A DNA stretch of 5,816 nucleotides from JAIBBG01 sp031417525 (GCA_031417525.1 JANOVT010000089.1:1-5816), one strand, 5' to 3'; positions 1-5,561 are shown, counted from the stretch's first letter. Numbers and translations: made by a program. The notes: generated from the sequence alone by a model not told the origin.

Positions 1-1
1 T

Positions 2-274
2 TATTTTTTTGGTTTTTCAACCATGGACTATTGCAGTGAAAGAAAGCAAAGAGGAGTAAAGGAAAGTATCAAATACATTCGCAAACTCCGTTTTACTGCG
101 ATTGGAAATGGGACTGTCTTCTCGCTTCTATTTTTGATTCCTTTCATGGGTGTGAGTTGCGGCACTATTATCTGCACTGTTGCGGCATCGCTTTCTGTGC
201 ATGAAATCGATTCTGTTACCGAACGTATCCGCCCGATGAAACAGGAAAATCAAAACAGAAAATTAAGCCAATAG
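2..274 (+). CDS. EI24/CysZ-like membrane protein, 3' end only
   Basis: The frame is open to the left edge (codons from base 2 read YFFGFST before the first internal ATG at 23), so this is the C-terminal part of a longer gene; the ATG at 23 is probably an internal Met and not the start. The visible part has a cytosolic-looking basic stretch (MDYCSERKQRGVKESIKYIR), a conserved-looking 'AIGNG' turn, a hydrophobic segment (VFSLLFLIPFMGVSCG), a second apolar stretch (IICTVAASLSVHE) and a polar tail. This order matches my memory of the C-terminus of EI24-domain (CysZ-type) inner-membrane proteins of Bacteroidota, where 'DY..ER', 'A.G.G', 'L.LIP..G' and 'AAtL.V.E' recur. CysZ of enterobacteria imports sulfate; the role in this phylum is not settled. 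The two Cys in the last membrane stretch are unusual to my eye. It ends six bases before the stop of the opposing gene. The family call is from recall on about 90 residues. Confidence 0.6.
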   Translation, partial: YFFGFSTMDYCSERKQRGVKESIKYIRKLRFTAIGNGTVFSLLFLIPFMGVSCGTIICTVAASLSVHEIDSVTERIRPMKQENQNRKLSQ

Positions 275-280
275 AAGCTA

Positions 281-1831
281 TCAACGGACAAGTAATGACT
301 GATTCATTACCTGCAGACCTGAGATAAAGGAGATGGTGTAAAAACCTTTTGGAAGATCTTCCAGATCAACTGTTGGAACGCGGGGAAGAATATTTCGCAC
401 CAACCTTCCACTTGCGTCACGTATGATAATTTGAGTGATTGCAGCGTCACTATTGTTCTGAACGTAGATCCAATTCTGAGCGGGGTTTGGAAAGAAAAAA
501 ACATCAAGATTTTGGTCACGTGATTCGCCTTCGTCTGAGGTAGGATAAAGTCCTTCGAGCCGGTCAGACTGAAAGGAGAAGGGGTCAAGGTATTCATTCA
601 GTTTTGTCCAGTTCGATGAAATCGTGACAAAGTGATCTTCACCATTCGCATCACAATCCGTATTGCCTCCGACGAACATGCCAATCAAATTCATATCGTT
701 GTCAAAAAGAGGACTTCCAATGCTGCCCTGAAATGTTCCTCCCTCGACAGCAGTTTCTAAGCTCTGAGTTTCATGTCCATTCAATTCGGAAGAAGTAAGC
801 GTACCAGTGTATGCAGCATAGCTCTGGGGAAGCCCCAATGCATGCTGCAGACAGATGTAATCCGAAGAATTTTCGACGTTCACCAAACGCCATCCGCTAT
901 AAAATGCTCGCCAGCTATTTTGGGGCGTACCTCTAAGTTTTAGCAGAGAGATGCCTAGTTCCATATCCGTTTCCAATACGAAAGCTCCGCATATCGCTGA
1001 ATTAGTGCAGTTCACATTGTTTCCGGCACACCGATTTCCAGTGACATCGAATAAAAAAATCCACGAAGATGGATTACCTTGGAGTGCATGTATGGAAGTC
1101 ATTACATATGGAGTTCCGTCATTCGATGTATTGTTCAACAATGTTGCGGTGGCAATGCGCTGTCCATCATCCACGATCATCATGAGAACCGATGAAGAAA
1201 CATTAACCATATCACTGCTGAATTGCGCCGGATCAAGCAATTCCAGACATCCGTTCTGCTGCATGACTTCCGCTTCACGAATATTTCTGTAAGACCTTGA
1301 AACCTGAAGCAAACTGAATTCACCGTTTCCGCGATAAGCATAGGGCTCATAGTATTCGATGATGATTTTAGATCCTACAACCGGAGGTGTACTAAGCGGA
1401 AGGGTTGTGTTATTAGCGGAATTCAAAGGTCCAATAAAATCCTGATGGTCTTCCGAATAGATATAAAGTCTTGCACCTCTGGGCAATTCTAGATGTGAAA
1501 AAGTAAGACCAACGGCAAGGGCATTTTGACAATCCAGTCCAAGAACCCAGATTCGATCCCCATTCTGCAAATTTGACCACTTCCCTGCATTGTCGGGCGA
1601 GAAATCAACTTGCTGAGCAAGTGCAAAGCGATATGGAAGCGATTTATCCGGTTGAGACTCATCTTCGGCAAGCAATGCATCAACGTCGAGAGCAGGAATT
1701 GTTTTCCAAACAGAATGTGTAACGAGATCTGCTCCGATATTCCAGGATACCGGTGTACCTTCACGTTCCAACTGACCGAACAAAACTTCAGTAGAGAAGA
1801 AGGTCAATATGATTAAAATTTTGCCAGTCAA
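281..1831 (-). CDS. Secreted lysyl-endopeptidase-like pseudoprotease with T9SS sorting domain
   Basis: 516 residues. Residues 1-19 form a Sec signal peptide (Lys4, then ILIILTFF, cut near FG/Q20). Residues about 21-180 are a beta-rich N-terminal region. Residues about 195-415 follow the trypsin fold of lysyl-endopeptidase-like proteins of Bacteroidota: 'LLNNTSNDGTPYVMTSIHA' (231-249), 'SWIFLFD' (256-262), 'LLKL' (296-299), 'FYSGWRLVN' (310-318), 'CLQH' (327-330), 'GSIGSPLFD' (369-377), 'IGMFVGGNTDC' (383-393) and 'NEYLDP' (412-417). The catalytic His is kept (His248), but the Cys normally after it is Ala249, the Asp position aligns with Gly293, and the catalytic Ser in GSSGSP is Ile371. The enzyme is therefore probably inactive and may bind rather than cut. 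Residues about 445-516 are a type A T9SS C-terminal domain, so export across the outer membrane is expected. The frame has no ATG before Met190. TTG at 1831 is the only start that gives a full signal peptide, and a TGA lies two codons upstream. Fold call is firm; inactivity is inferred from manual alignment. Confidence 0.85.
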   Translation of the reverse strand: MTGKILIILTFFSTEVLFGQLEREGTPVSWNIGADLVTHSVWKTIPALDVDALLAEDESQPDKSLPYRFALAQQVDFSPDNAGKWSNLQNGDRIWVLGLDCQNALAVGLTFSHLELPRGARLYIYSEDHQDFIGPLNSANNTTLPLSTPPVVGSKIIIEYYEPYAYRGNGEFSLLQVSRSYRNIREAEVMQQNGCLELLDPAQFSSDMVNVSSSVLMMIVDDGQRIATATLLNNTSNDGTPYVMTSIHALQGNPSSWIFLFDVTGNRCAGNNVNCTNSAICGAFVLETDMELGISLLKLRGTPQNSWRAFYSGWRLVNVENSSDYICLQHALGLPQSYAAYTGTLTSSELNGHETQSLETAVEGGTFQGSIGSPLFDNDMNLIGMFVGGNTDCDANGEDHFVTISSNWTKLNEYLDPFSFQSDRLEGLYPTSDEGESRDQNLDVFFFPNPAQNWIYVQNNSDAAITQIIIRDASGRLVRNILPRVPTVDLEDLPKGFYTISFISGLQVMNQSLLVR

Positions 1832-1990
1832 TGTTCAGGTTCTGATAATTTGACTCAAGATGATGACTTAAAGTTGCAAGCTAATGTAGACATTTCCACG
1901 ATATGCTTACCATACCAATAAAAAAAAAGCTGTCAGGCAACAGTTCATTGAAAAACTGTATCTATAGAATAAGAACTAAAAATCCACACC
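1832..1990. promoter_or_regulatory. Divergent intergenic region between the pseudoprotease and inhibitor genes
   Basis: These 159 bases must hold the promoters of both divergent genes for secreted proteins. A run of nine A (1920-1928) lies near the middle. The best match to the Bacteroidota -7 element (TAnnTTTG) on the + strand is TAAAGTTG at 1869-1876, one mismatch, with TTTG at 1849-1852 only 16 bases before it, which is short for this phylum. I found no good match on the - strand. Neither ATG 1991 nor TTG 1831 has a Shine-Dalgarno sequence; the stretch before 1991 is A-rich. The regulatory role rests on layout more than on motifs. Confidence 0.35.
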
Positions 1991-2308
1991 ATGAAAAAGA
2001 TTTGGCTGTTGTTCATCATGTTGAGCAATTCAATTTTAAAGGGACAAGACTGCGTTGATCCTGAACTCATCAATGCTGATGCAATATGTCCGATGGTATT
2101 CGCTCCGGTATGCGGATGCAACGGAATCACTTATGACAATAGTTGTTATGCAATCAATCTGGGTGGTGTTACTTCCTGGGTGGATGGTGCTTGTTCCGGG
2201 CAGACTGGCTGTATAGACATGAGTGCGCTGGACTTCGGCCTGTGTGATATGTTTTTAGGGTATGCCTGGAATGGCAGCGGATGTGTTCCTATGAGTGGAT
2301 GCGGATAA
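1991..2308 (+). CDS. N-terminal fragment of the Kazal inhibitor gene (signal peptide, Kazal 1, half of module 1)
   Basis: If the TAA at 2306 is real and ends translation, this 105-residue product is made: signal peptide (1-18), one complete Kazal-type domain (Cys21 to Cys68, with C-x7-C-x10-C spacing typical of the family) and the first four Cys of the next six-Cys module. It would be exported by Sec but lacks the T9SS tail, so it should stay in the periplasm. A single secreted Kazal domain could still inhibit a protease. The start ATG 1991 is preceded by an A-rich leader and begins a good signal peptide, so the start is well supported. Confidence 0.6.
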   Translation: MKKIWLLFIMLSNSILKGQDCVDPELINADAICPMVFAPVCGCNGITYDNSCYAINLGGVTSWVDGACSGQTGCIDMSALDFGLCDMFLGYAWNGSGCVPMSGCG

Positions 2309-2725
2309 GTCATTGGCAACATCGATTATTATACGAATTTTTACCAAAACATGTCTGAATGTTTTTCGACTTGTGGTATCCACTCGACTGATTGTATCAA
2401 CGGGTGGCAAATTGAACAAGGATATCTGGTTGACTGCTTTGATTTGTTCGATCCGGTGTGTGGTTGTGATGGTAATACATATTCCAGCTCATGCTTCGCA
2501 TTTTATACCGGCGGCGTTACAACCTATTCAATGGGTGAATGTGGATCATCAGATTGCCAAATTATTCCTGACTACATTGACTTTGGTGAATGCGCCATGC
2601 CTCTGGGTTGGGCGAACACTCAATCAGGATGTATTCAAAAAAGTGGTTGCAGTTATCTCGGTCAAAATGGATATGACTACACATCATTCTTTTATCCGGA
2701 AGAAGCCATGTGTTTGAGTGCCTGT
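2210..2725 (+). repeat. First copy of an internal coding duplication (modules M1-K2-M2)
   Basis: This part of the inhibitor gene (residues 74-245) matches the block at 2747-3268 in order and sequence. M1 pairs with M3 (both CDM-x-LGYAWNG and MSGCG), K2 pairs with K3 (both CIN-x-WQIEQ and PVCGCDGNTY), and M2 pairs with M4 (both MPLGWA, SGCSY-x-GQNGYDY). Resemblance is clearest in protein but also visible in DNA, for example 'tggcaaattgaaca' in both K2 and K3. The copies have diverged, so the duplication is not recent. Confidence 0.8.
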
Positions 2726-3694
2726 GGAGAAATACCTATTGAAAGTTGTGAAAACTTAAGCCTCATTGATTTCGGTCCTTGCGATATGTGGCTCGGTTAT
2801 GCCTGGAATGGCACTTCATGCTCGGGCATGAGCGGTTGCGGATACATTGTTGGAGAAGTTGACTATACAGGCAATTTTTATTCTGAATTGAACGACTGTC
2901 TGAACGCTTGCGCAAATCTTGAAACATCTTGCATCAATCAATGGCAAATTGAACAGGCAAATCTGATGGATATGATGTGTCCTGATATCTATGCACCTGT
3001 TTGTGGCTGTGATGGTAATACCTACAACAATTCTTGCGAAGCGTTCTGGTACGGAGGTAACAGCACGTTTTCTGATGGTGTGTGTGATGACACTTTGTGT
3101 TTCGTCATTCCAGCCAATGTCAATTTCGGGCTTTGTGAAATGCCATTAGGCTGGGCATTGACTGATACCGGCTGCGTAATGATGAGTGGCTGCAGTTACA
3201 CTGGACAAAATGGTTATGATTATAGTGACTACTTTTTTGATTCTTCCTATGAGTGCGGTGGTCAATGTATTTCTGATGTTGTTCTAGGCTGCGTTGATAG
3301 CACTCTGATTGATTTGACAGTATTCTGCATCACCCTTTTTGATCCTGTTTGTGGCTGTAACAACATTACCTATTCAAATTCTTGCGTGGCTACGTATTAT
3401 GGTGGTGTTACGTCCTGGACTGCCGGCGAGTGCATCACTGGTATAAACCAAATTTCTGAAACACAGATCAGTATCTATCCTAATCCCACAGAAGGCGAGA
3501 TCTTCATTCAATTTGCTTCAGAAATTGCAGGTGAAATAAGTGTGAGCGATATGTCAGGTCGGTTGATCATTTCACAAAAAGTTGTCGGAATCAGAAATCG
3601 ACTAGACATGAATTCACTTTCTCCGGGTATCTATGCGATAACCGTTCATGCAGTGAATGGCAGCAGCATTCACAAACAAATCATCAAACAATAA
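2351..3694 (+). CDS. C-terminal fragment of the Kazal inhibitor gene (Kazal 2-4, T9SS domain)
   Basis: This 447-residue open stretch begins at the first ATG after the premature stop, in the same frame as the 1991 ORF. Its first residues are the tail of six-Cys module 1 (SEC-x3-C), so ATG 2351 is an internal Met and probably not a natural start. It has no signal peptide, which fits poorly with a disulfide-rich protein carrying a T9SS domain at its end; translated alone it would stay in the cytoplasm. Contents: Kazal domains 2, 3 and 4, six-Cys modules 2, 3 and 4 and the sorting domain. An automated caller would list it as a separate gene; I read it as part of the 1991-3694 frame. Confidence 0.6.
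   Translation: MSECFSTCGIHSTDCINGWQIEQGYLVDCFDLFDPVCGCDGNTYSSSCFAFYTGGVTTYSMGECGSSDCQIIPDYIDFGECAMPLGWANTQSGCIQKSGCSYLGQNGYDYTSFFYPEEAMCLSACGEIPIESCENLSLIDFGPCDMWLGYAWNGTSCSGMSGCGYIVGEVDYTGNFYSELNDCLNACANLETSCINQWQIEQANLMDMMCPDIYAPVCGCDGNTYNNSCEAFWYGGNSTFSDGVCDDTLCFVIPANVNFGLCEMPLGWALTDTGCVMMSGCSYTGQNGYDYSDYFFDSSYECGGQCISDVVLGCVDSTLIDLTVFCITLFDPVCGCNNITYSNSCVATYYGGVTSWTAGECITGINQISETQISIYPNPTEGEIFIQFASEIAGEISVSDMSGRLIISQKVVGIRNRLDMNSLSPGIYAITVHAVNGSSIHKQIIKQ
2747..3268 (+). repeat. Second copy of the internal coding duplication (modules M3-K3-M4)
   Basis: Partner of the block at 2210-2725, residues 253-426 of the full frame. The outer Kazal domains K1 and K4, which flank the doubled block, resemble each other more than they resemble K2 or K3: both have 'CGCN' followed by ITY, and GGVTSW near the end. 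A plausible history is an original K-M-K-M-K gene whose central M-K-M block was copied in tandem. Confidence 0.8.
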
Positions 3695-3712
3695 TTGATT
3701 ATAAACTCTTAC

Positions 3713-3740
3713 AAAAGGCGGAAATTCTCCGCCTTTTTTT
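3713..3740. terminator. Bidirectional intrinsic terminator
   Basis: Perfect 10-bp stem AAAAGGCGGA (3713-3722) / TCCGCCTTTT (3728-3737) with a 5-base loop, followed by TTT on the + strand. Read on the - strand the stem also ends in TTTT. It lies 18 bases after the inhibitor gene stop and directly abuts the stop codon of the convergent NUDIX gene (TAA on the - strand at 3741-3739), so it can serve both genes. Confidence 0.9.
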
Positions 3741-4359
3741 ATGATTTCAGATACGCATCAATCACATCGAGCACTGAAGGATATGTATTCTGTTTGACAA
3801 TCAACAATTCGTCTTTCTTCAGCCAACGCGCATCTGTAATTCCTTCCAATAACTGAGGTTCCGGGACCTTAGATCCGGCATACGCCATTTGATACCATAC
3901 TGTTGCTTTAAGCATGGGCTCCCCCTTCTGAATATAAGTGTGCCAGGTTGTACACAATTGTCGAATAGGTTGAAGTTGAAAAATGGAACACTCCTCTTCG
4001 ACTTCCCTCAGTGCACCTTCCGGTATACTCTCACCTTCTTCAACTTTCCCTTTTGGCAAATCCCATTTATCTAAACGATAGATAAAAAGGATCTCATGCC
4101 TGGGATTGACAACCAACCCGCCAGCAGCTTGCACAAATTCGAACTGGTCAAAAAATGATTTCCAACAATTCTCAACATCATCACAAAGAATATAAATCGC
4201 CTTTGCACCTTTACTTATAGCACTTTCAATGAATAGTGTATTTGATTTTCCGGCGGAACGAAAAACTTCTATCCCCGGCGTGGCGATAATGTCAGTATTT
4301 GATACATGTGTAAAAAATACCGGGCGGTTTGCGAAATAAACTTTATAATTTTGAGCCAT
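3739..4359 (-). CDS. NUDIX hydrolase
   Basis: 206 residues, soluble, no signal peptide. NUDIX enzymes cleave nucleoside diphosphates linked to another group, using Mg2+ bound by the NUDIX-box glutamates. The box is at 104-126: Gly104, Glu110, then R118-E119-V120-x-E122-E123-C124-S125-I126, with Ser at the usual Gly place of the last 'xGU'. Before it stands 'AAGGLVVN' (78-85) and 'KWDLPKGKVE' (98-107), typical of the family. Residues 1-75 form an extra N-terminal region (YKVYFANRPVFFT at the front), which I recall from the Bacteroidota proteins encoded next to pyrE. The substrate cannot be told from sequence. ATG 4359 is the only start candidate before the conserved YKVYF segment, and it overlaps the pyrE ATG on the other strand; the stop touches the bidirectional terminator. 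All NUDIX-box glutamates are present, so it should be active. Confidence 0.93.
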   Translation of the reverse strand: MAQNYKVYFANRPVFFTHVSNTDIIATPGIEVFRSAGKSNTLFIESAISKGAKAIYILCDDVENCWKSFFDQFEFVQAAGGLVVNPRHEILFIYRLDKWDLPKGKVEEGESIPEGALREVEEECSIFQLQPIRQLCTTWHTYIQKGEPMLKATVWYQMAYAGSKVPEPQLLEGITDARWLKKDELLIVKQNTYPSVLDVIDAYLKS

Positions 4360-4368
4360 GCAAAATGA
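4346..4368. promoter_or_regulatory. Candidate core promoter(s) and dyad at the NUDIX/pyrE overlap
   Basis: TAATTTTG (4346-4353, + strand) is an exact match to the Bacteroidota -7 consensus TAnnTTTG and sits 4 bases before the pyrE ATG; a TTTG at 4328-4331 could be the -33 element, although the 14-base spacing is short. On the - strand TCATTTTG (4368-4361) differs by one base from the same consensus and points at the NUDIX ATG. Together they form a dyad, TTTTG-AGCCATG-CAAAA (4349-4365), centred on the shared start codons. With initiation a few bases after the -7 element, pyrE mRNA would begin at or near its ATG. Motif evidence only. Confidence 0.35.
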
Positions 4369-5017
4369 ACAGGATGCGTTAAAAGTAGCAGAATGTCTGC
4401 TTCGGATAAAAGCTGTTGAGTTAAAACCCGATCAACCCTTCACATGGGCATCCGGATTGAAGTCGCCAATTTACTGCGATAATAGAAAGACATTGTCCTT
4501 TCCTGAAATCCGAAATTTCATACGGGATCAATTCGTTAAGGTAATTAGCAATGAATATCAAAATCCGGAAGTAATTGCCGGTGTAGCTACCGGAGGAATT
4601 GCAATAGGCGCACTGATTGCGCAAGCTTTGGACCTCCCGTTCATCTACGTAAGAAGTGAAGCCAAAAAGCATGGACTGGGAAACCAAATTGAAGGTGTAT
4701 TAGAGGCCGGACAAAAAGTGATTGTCATTGAAGATCTGATTTCCACCGGCAACAGTAGTCTGAATGCCGTGCATGCCTTGCGAGAAAGAGGTGCACAGGT
4801 CGAAGGAATGATAGCCATATTTACGTACGGCTTTGATAAAGCAAAAGCAAATTTTATCGATGCCAATTGCAAATTGTCTACACTGACGGAATATGACACA
4901 TTGCTGAAAGAAGCTCTTCACTCAAACTACATATCACCTGATCAACTTCAGGCTTTGCAAAGTTGGCGTAAAAACCCTGAAGCATGGAGCGCCTCTTTTC
5001 AAACAAGTCTATCCTAG
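4358..5017 (+). CDS. pyrE: Orotate phosphoribosyltransferase
   Basis: 219 residues, a normal length. It joins orotate to PRPP to give orotidine monophosphate and pyrophosphate, the fifth step of de novo UMP synthesis, in the cytoplasm and usually as a dimer. Visible landmarks: 'FTWASGLKSPIYCDNR' (28-43), the orotate-binding and N-terminal signature; 'AGVATGGIAIG' (74-84); the mobile catalytic loop 'VRSEAKKHGLGNQIEG' (98-113) with Arg99, Lys103, Lys104 and His105; and the PRPP-binding motif 'VIVIEDLISTGNSS' (121-134) with Glu125-Asp126. All key residues are present. The start ATG 4358 gives the usual short lead-in helix (ALKVAECLLRIKAVEL) before the signature, and no other start lies in the first 30 codons. 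It is divergent from the NUDIX gene with overlapping start codons, and is followed 78 bases later by the SRPBCC gene in the same direction. Confidence 0.97.
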   Translation: MQNEQDALKVAECLLRIKAVELKPDQPFTWASGLKSPIYCDNRKTLSFPEIRNFIRDQFVKVISNEYQNPEVIAGVATGGIAIGALIAQALDLPFIYVRSEAKKHGLGNQIEGVLEAGQKVIVIEDLISTGNSSLNAVHALRERGAQVEGMIAIFTYGFDKAKANFIDANCKLSTLTEYDTLLKEALHSNYISPDQLQALQSWRKNPEAWSASFQTSLS

Positions 5018-5095
5018 GAGATACACAAAAAATTCATTCAGATTATCTCACGTTCAAAAAATAGACATTCACTTTTTTTATACACTTCAGAAACC

Positions 5096-5506
5096 ATGAC
5101 AAATATTGACAGCAAAAAAGCAGAAATTCCGGCATCGGCAAAAGAGGTGTTTGACTTTTTATCAGACATGAACAACATTGAAAAACTTTTACCTGAAGGA
5201 AGATATGCAAATTTTAAAAGTGATGGACAAAGTTGTTCTTTCAAGGTCGGTTCCTATACTATCGGTTTAAAATTTGTCTCTTCCGAGCCATACACCAAAG
5301 TAAGTTATGAAAGTGCGCAGGGCACGCCATTTCCATTTACACTTGTAGTTCATCTGGAAGAAAAAGAAAAAATAACTGTCGCACAGTTAAAAAGTGAAGC
5401 CAAGATCAATCCGTTTATGGAAATTATGGTGAAAGGTCCACTCAATGCGCTGTTTGAACATATGTCAGACAAACTGATTACCCAATTCAGTAAAAAGACG
5501 TCATAA
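5096..5506 (+). CDS. SRPBCC (START/Bet v1-like) family protein
   Basis: 136 residues, cytoplasmic, no signal peptide. Layout fits the helix-grip fold: strand 1 (KKAEIPAS, 7-14), helix 'AKEVFDFLSDMNNIEKLLPE' (15-34), a run of beta strands (about 38-102) and a long C-terminal helix (about 108-131, 'FMEIMVKGPLNALFEHMSDKL'). The 'MVKGPL' C-terminal segment and the position just after pyrE agree with my recall of the conserved small SRPBCC gene in flavobacteria and relatives. The fold binds hydrophobic ligands in a cavity, but no ligand or function is known to me for this group. The 78-base gap to pyrE has no convincing terminator, so co-transcription with pyrE is possible. The leader has a T run (5073-5079) and no clear Shine-Dalgarno. 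Confidence 0.85.
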   Translation: MTNIDSKKAEIPASAKEVFDFLSDMNNIEKLLPEGRYANFKSDGQSCSFKVGSYTIGLKFVSSEPYTKVSYESAQGTPFPFTLVVHLEEKEKITVAQLKSEAKINPFMEIMVKGPLNALFEHMSDKLITQFSKKTS

Positions 5507-5561
5507 CGTTGTTGTCCAGTAAAAAGTGGTATAATCAAACCATCCTTCATCGGTGTCAAGA

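Larger units (their letters stand above)
1991..3694 (+). pseudogene. Secreted multi-domain Kazal-type protease inhibitor, T9SS-tagged, interrupted by an in-frame TAA
   Basis: One continuous 568-codon frame, broken only by TAA at 2306-2308 (codon 106). Signal peptide 1-18 (MKKIWLLFIMLSNSILKG/Q). Four Kazal-type domains (K) at 21-68, 135-184, 314-365 and 434-481 each carry 'PVCGC(D/N)..TY..SC'. Four six-Cys modules (M) at 74-128, 189-245, 253-307 and 370-426 carry 'FG.C.M.LG(Y/W)A' and '(S)GC(G/S)Y'. Order: K1-M1-K2-M2-M3-K3-M4-K4, then a T9SS type A domain (about 494-567: 'SIYPNPTEGEIFI', 'DMSGRLI', 'LSPGIYAI'). Kazal domains block serine proteases through a loop after the second Cys; the P1-equivalents here are Met35, Asp151, Asp332 and Thr448. 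The stop sits where the other three M modules have Tyr, one base from TAC. The frame stays intact for 461 codons afterwards, so the change is recent, a sequence error, or tolerated. Transcription would end at the hairpin at 3713-3740. Confidence 0.75.

Noticed and set aside
951..1292. Open frame of 113 codons on the + strand inside the pseudoprotease gene
   Set aside because: It is antisense to a well-supported coding region with recognisable fold motifs, has no domain I recognise, and has no promoter or start context.
1920..1944. A9 run next to ctgt...acag, which on the - strand reads as a small hairpin followed by T9 (attenuator-like) ahead of the pseudoprotease gene
   Set aside because: The stem is only four perfect pairs and is too weak to act alone; the A run alone does not prove slippage control.
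2295..2717. Open frame of 140 codons in another + frame within the inhibitor gene
   Set aside because: It overlaps Kazal domain 2 and module 2, which are clearly coded in the main frame. Its translation lacks any motif and seems due to the base composition of Cys-rich codons.
2051..3433. Regularly spaced similar segments considered as a CRISPR array or DNA satellite
   Set aside because: The repeats are protein-coding modules of 45-57 residues with divergent DNA; they are not short identical repeats with unique spacers.
1991..3694. Alternative genetic code or programmed stop-codon recoding to explain the in-frame TAA
   Set aside because: TAA ends the NUDIX, SRPBCC and inhibitor frames here, TAG ends pyrE and the left-edge gene, and TGA ends the pseudoprotease gene. 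No recoding signal is visible after the TAA, and a single base change from Tyr explains it more simply.
5018..5049. Inverted repeat GAGATA / TATCTC just after pyrE, considered as a terminator
   Set aside because: Only six weak pairs around a 20-base loop and no T run follows, so it is unlikely to stop transcription.
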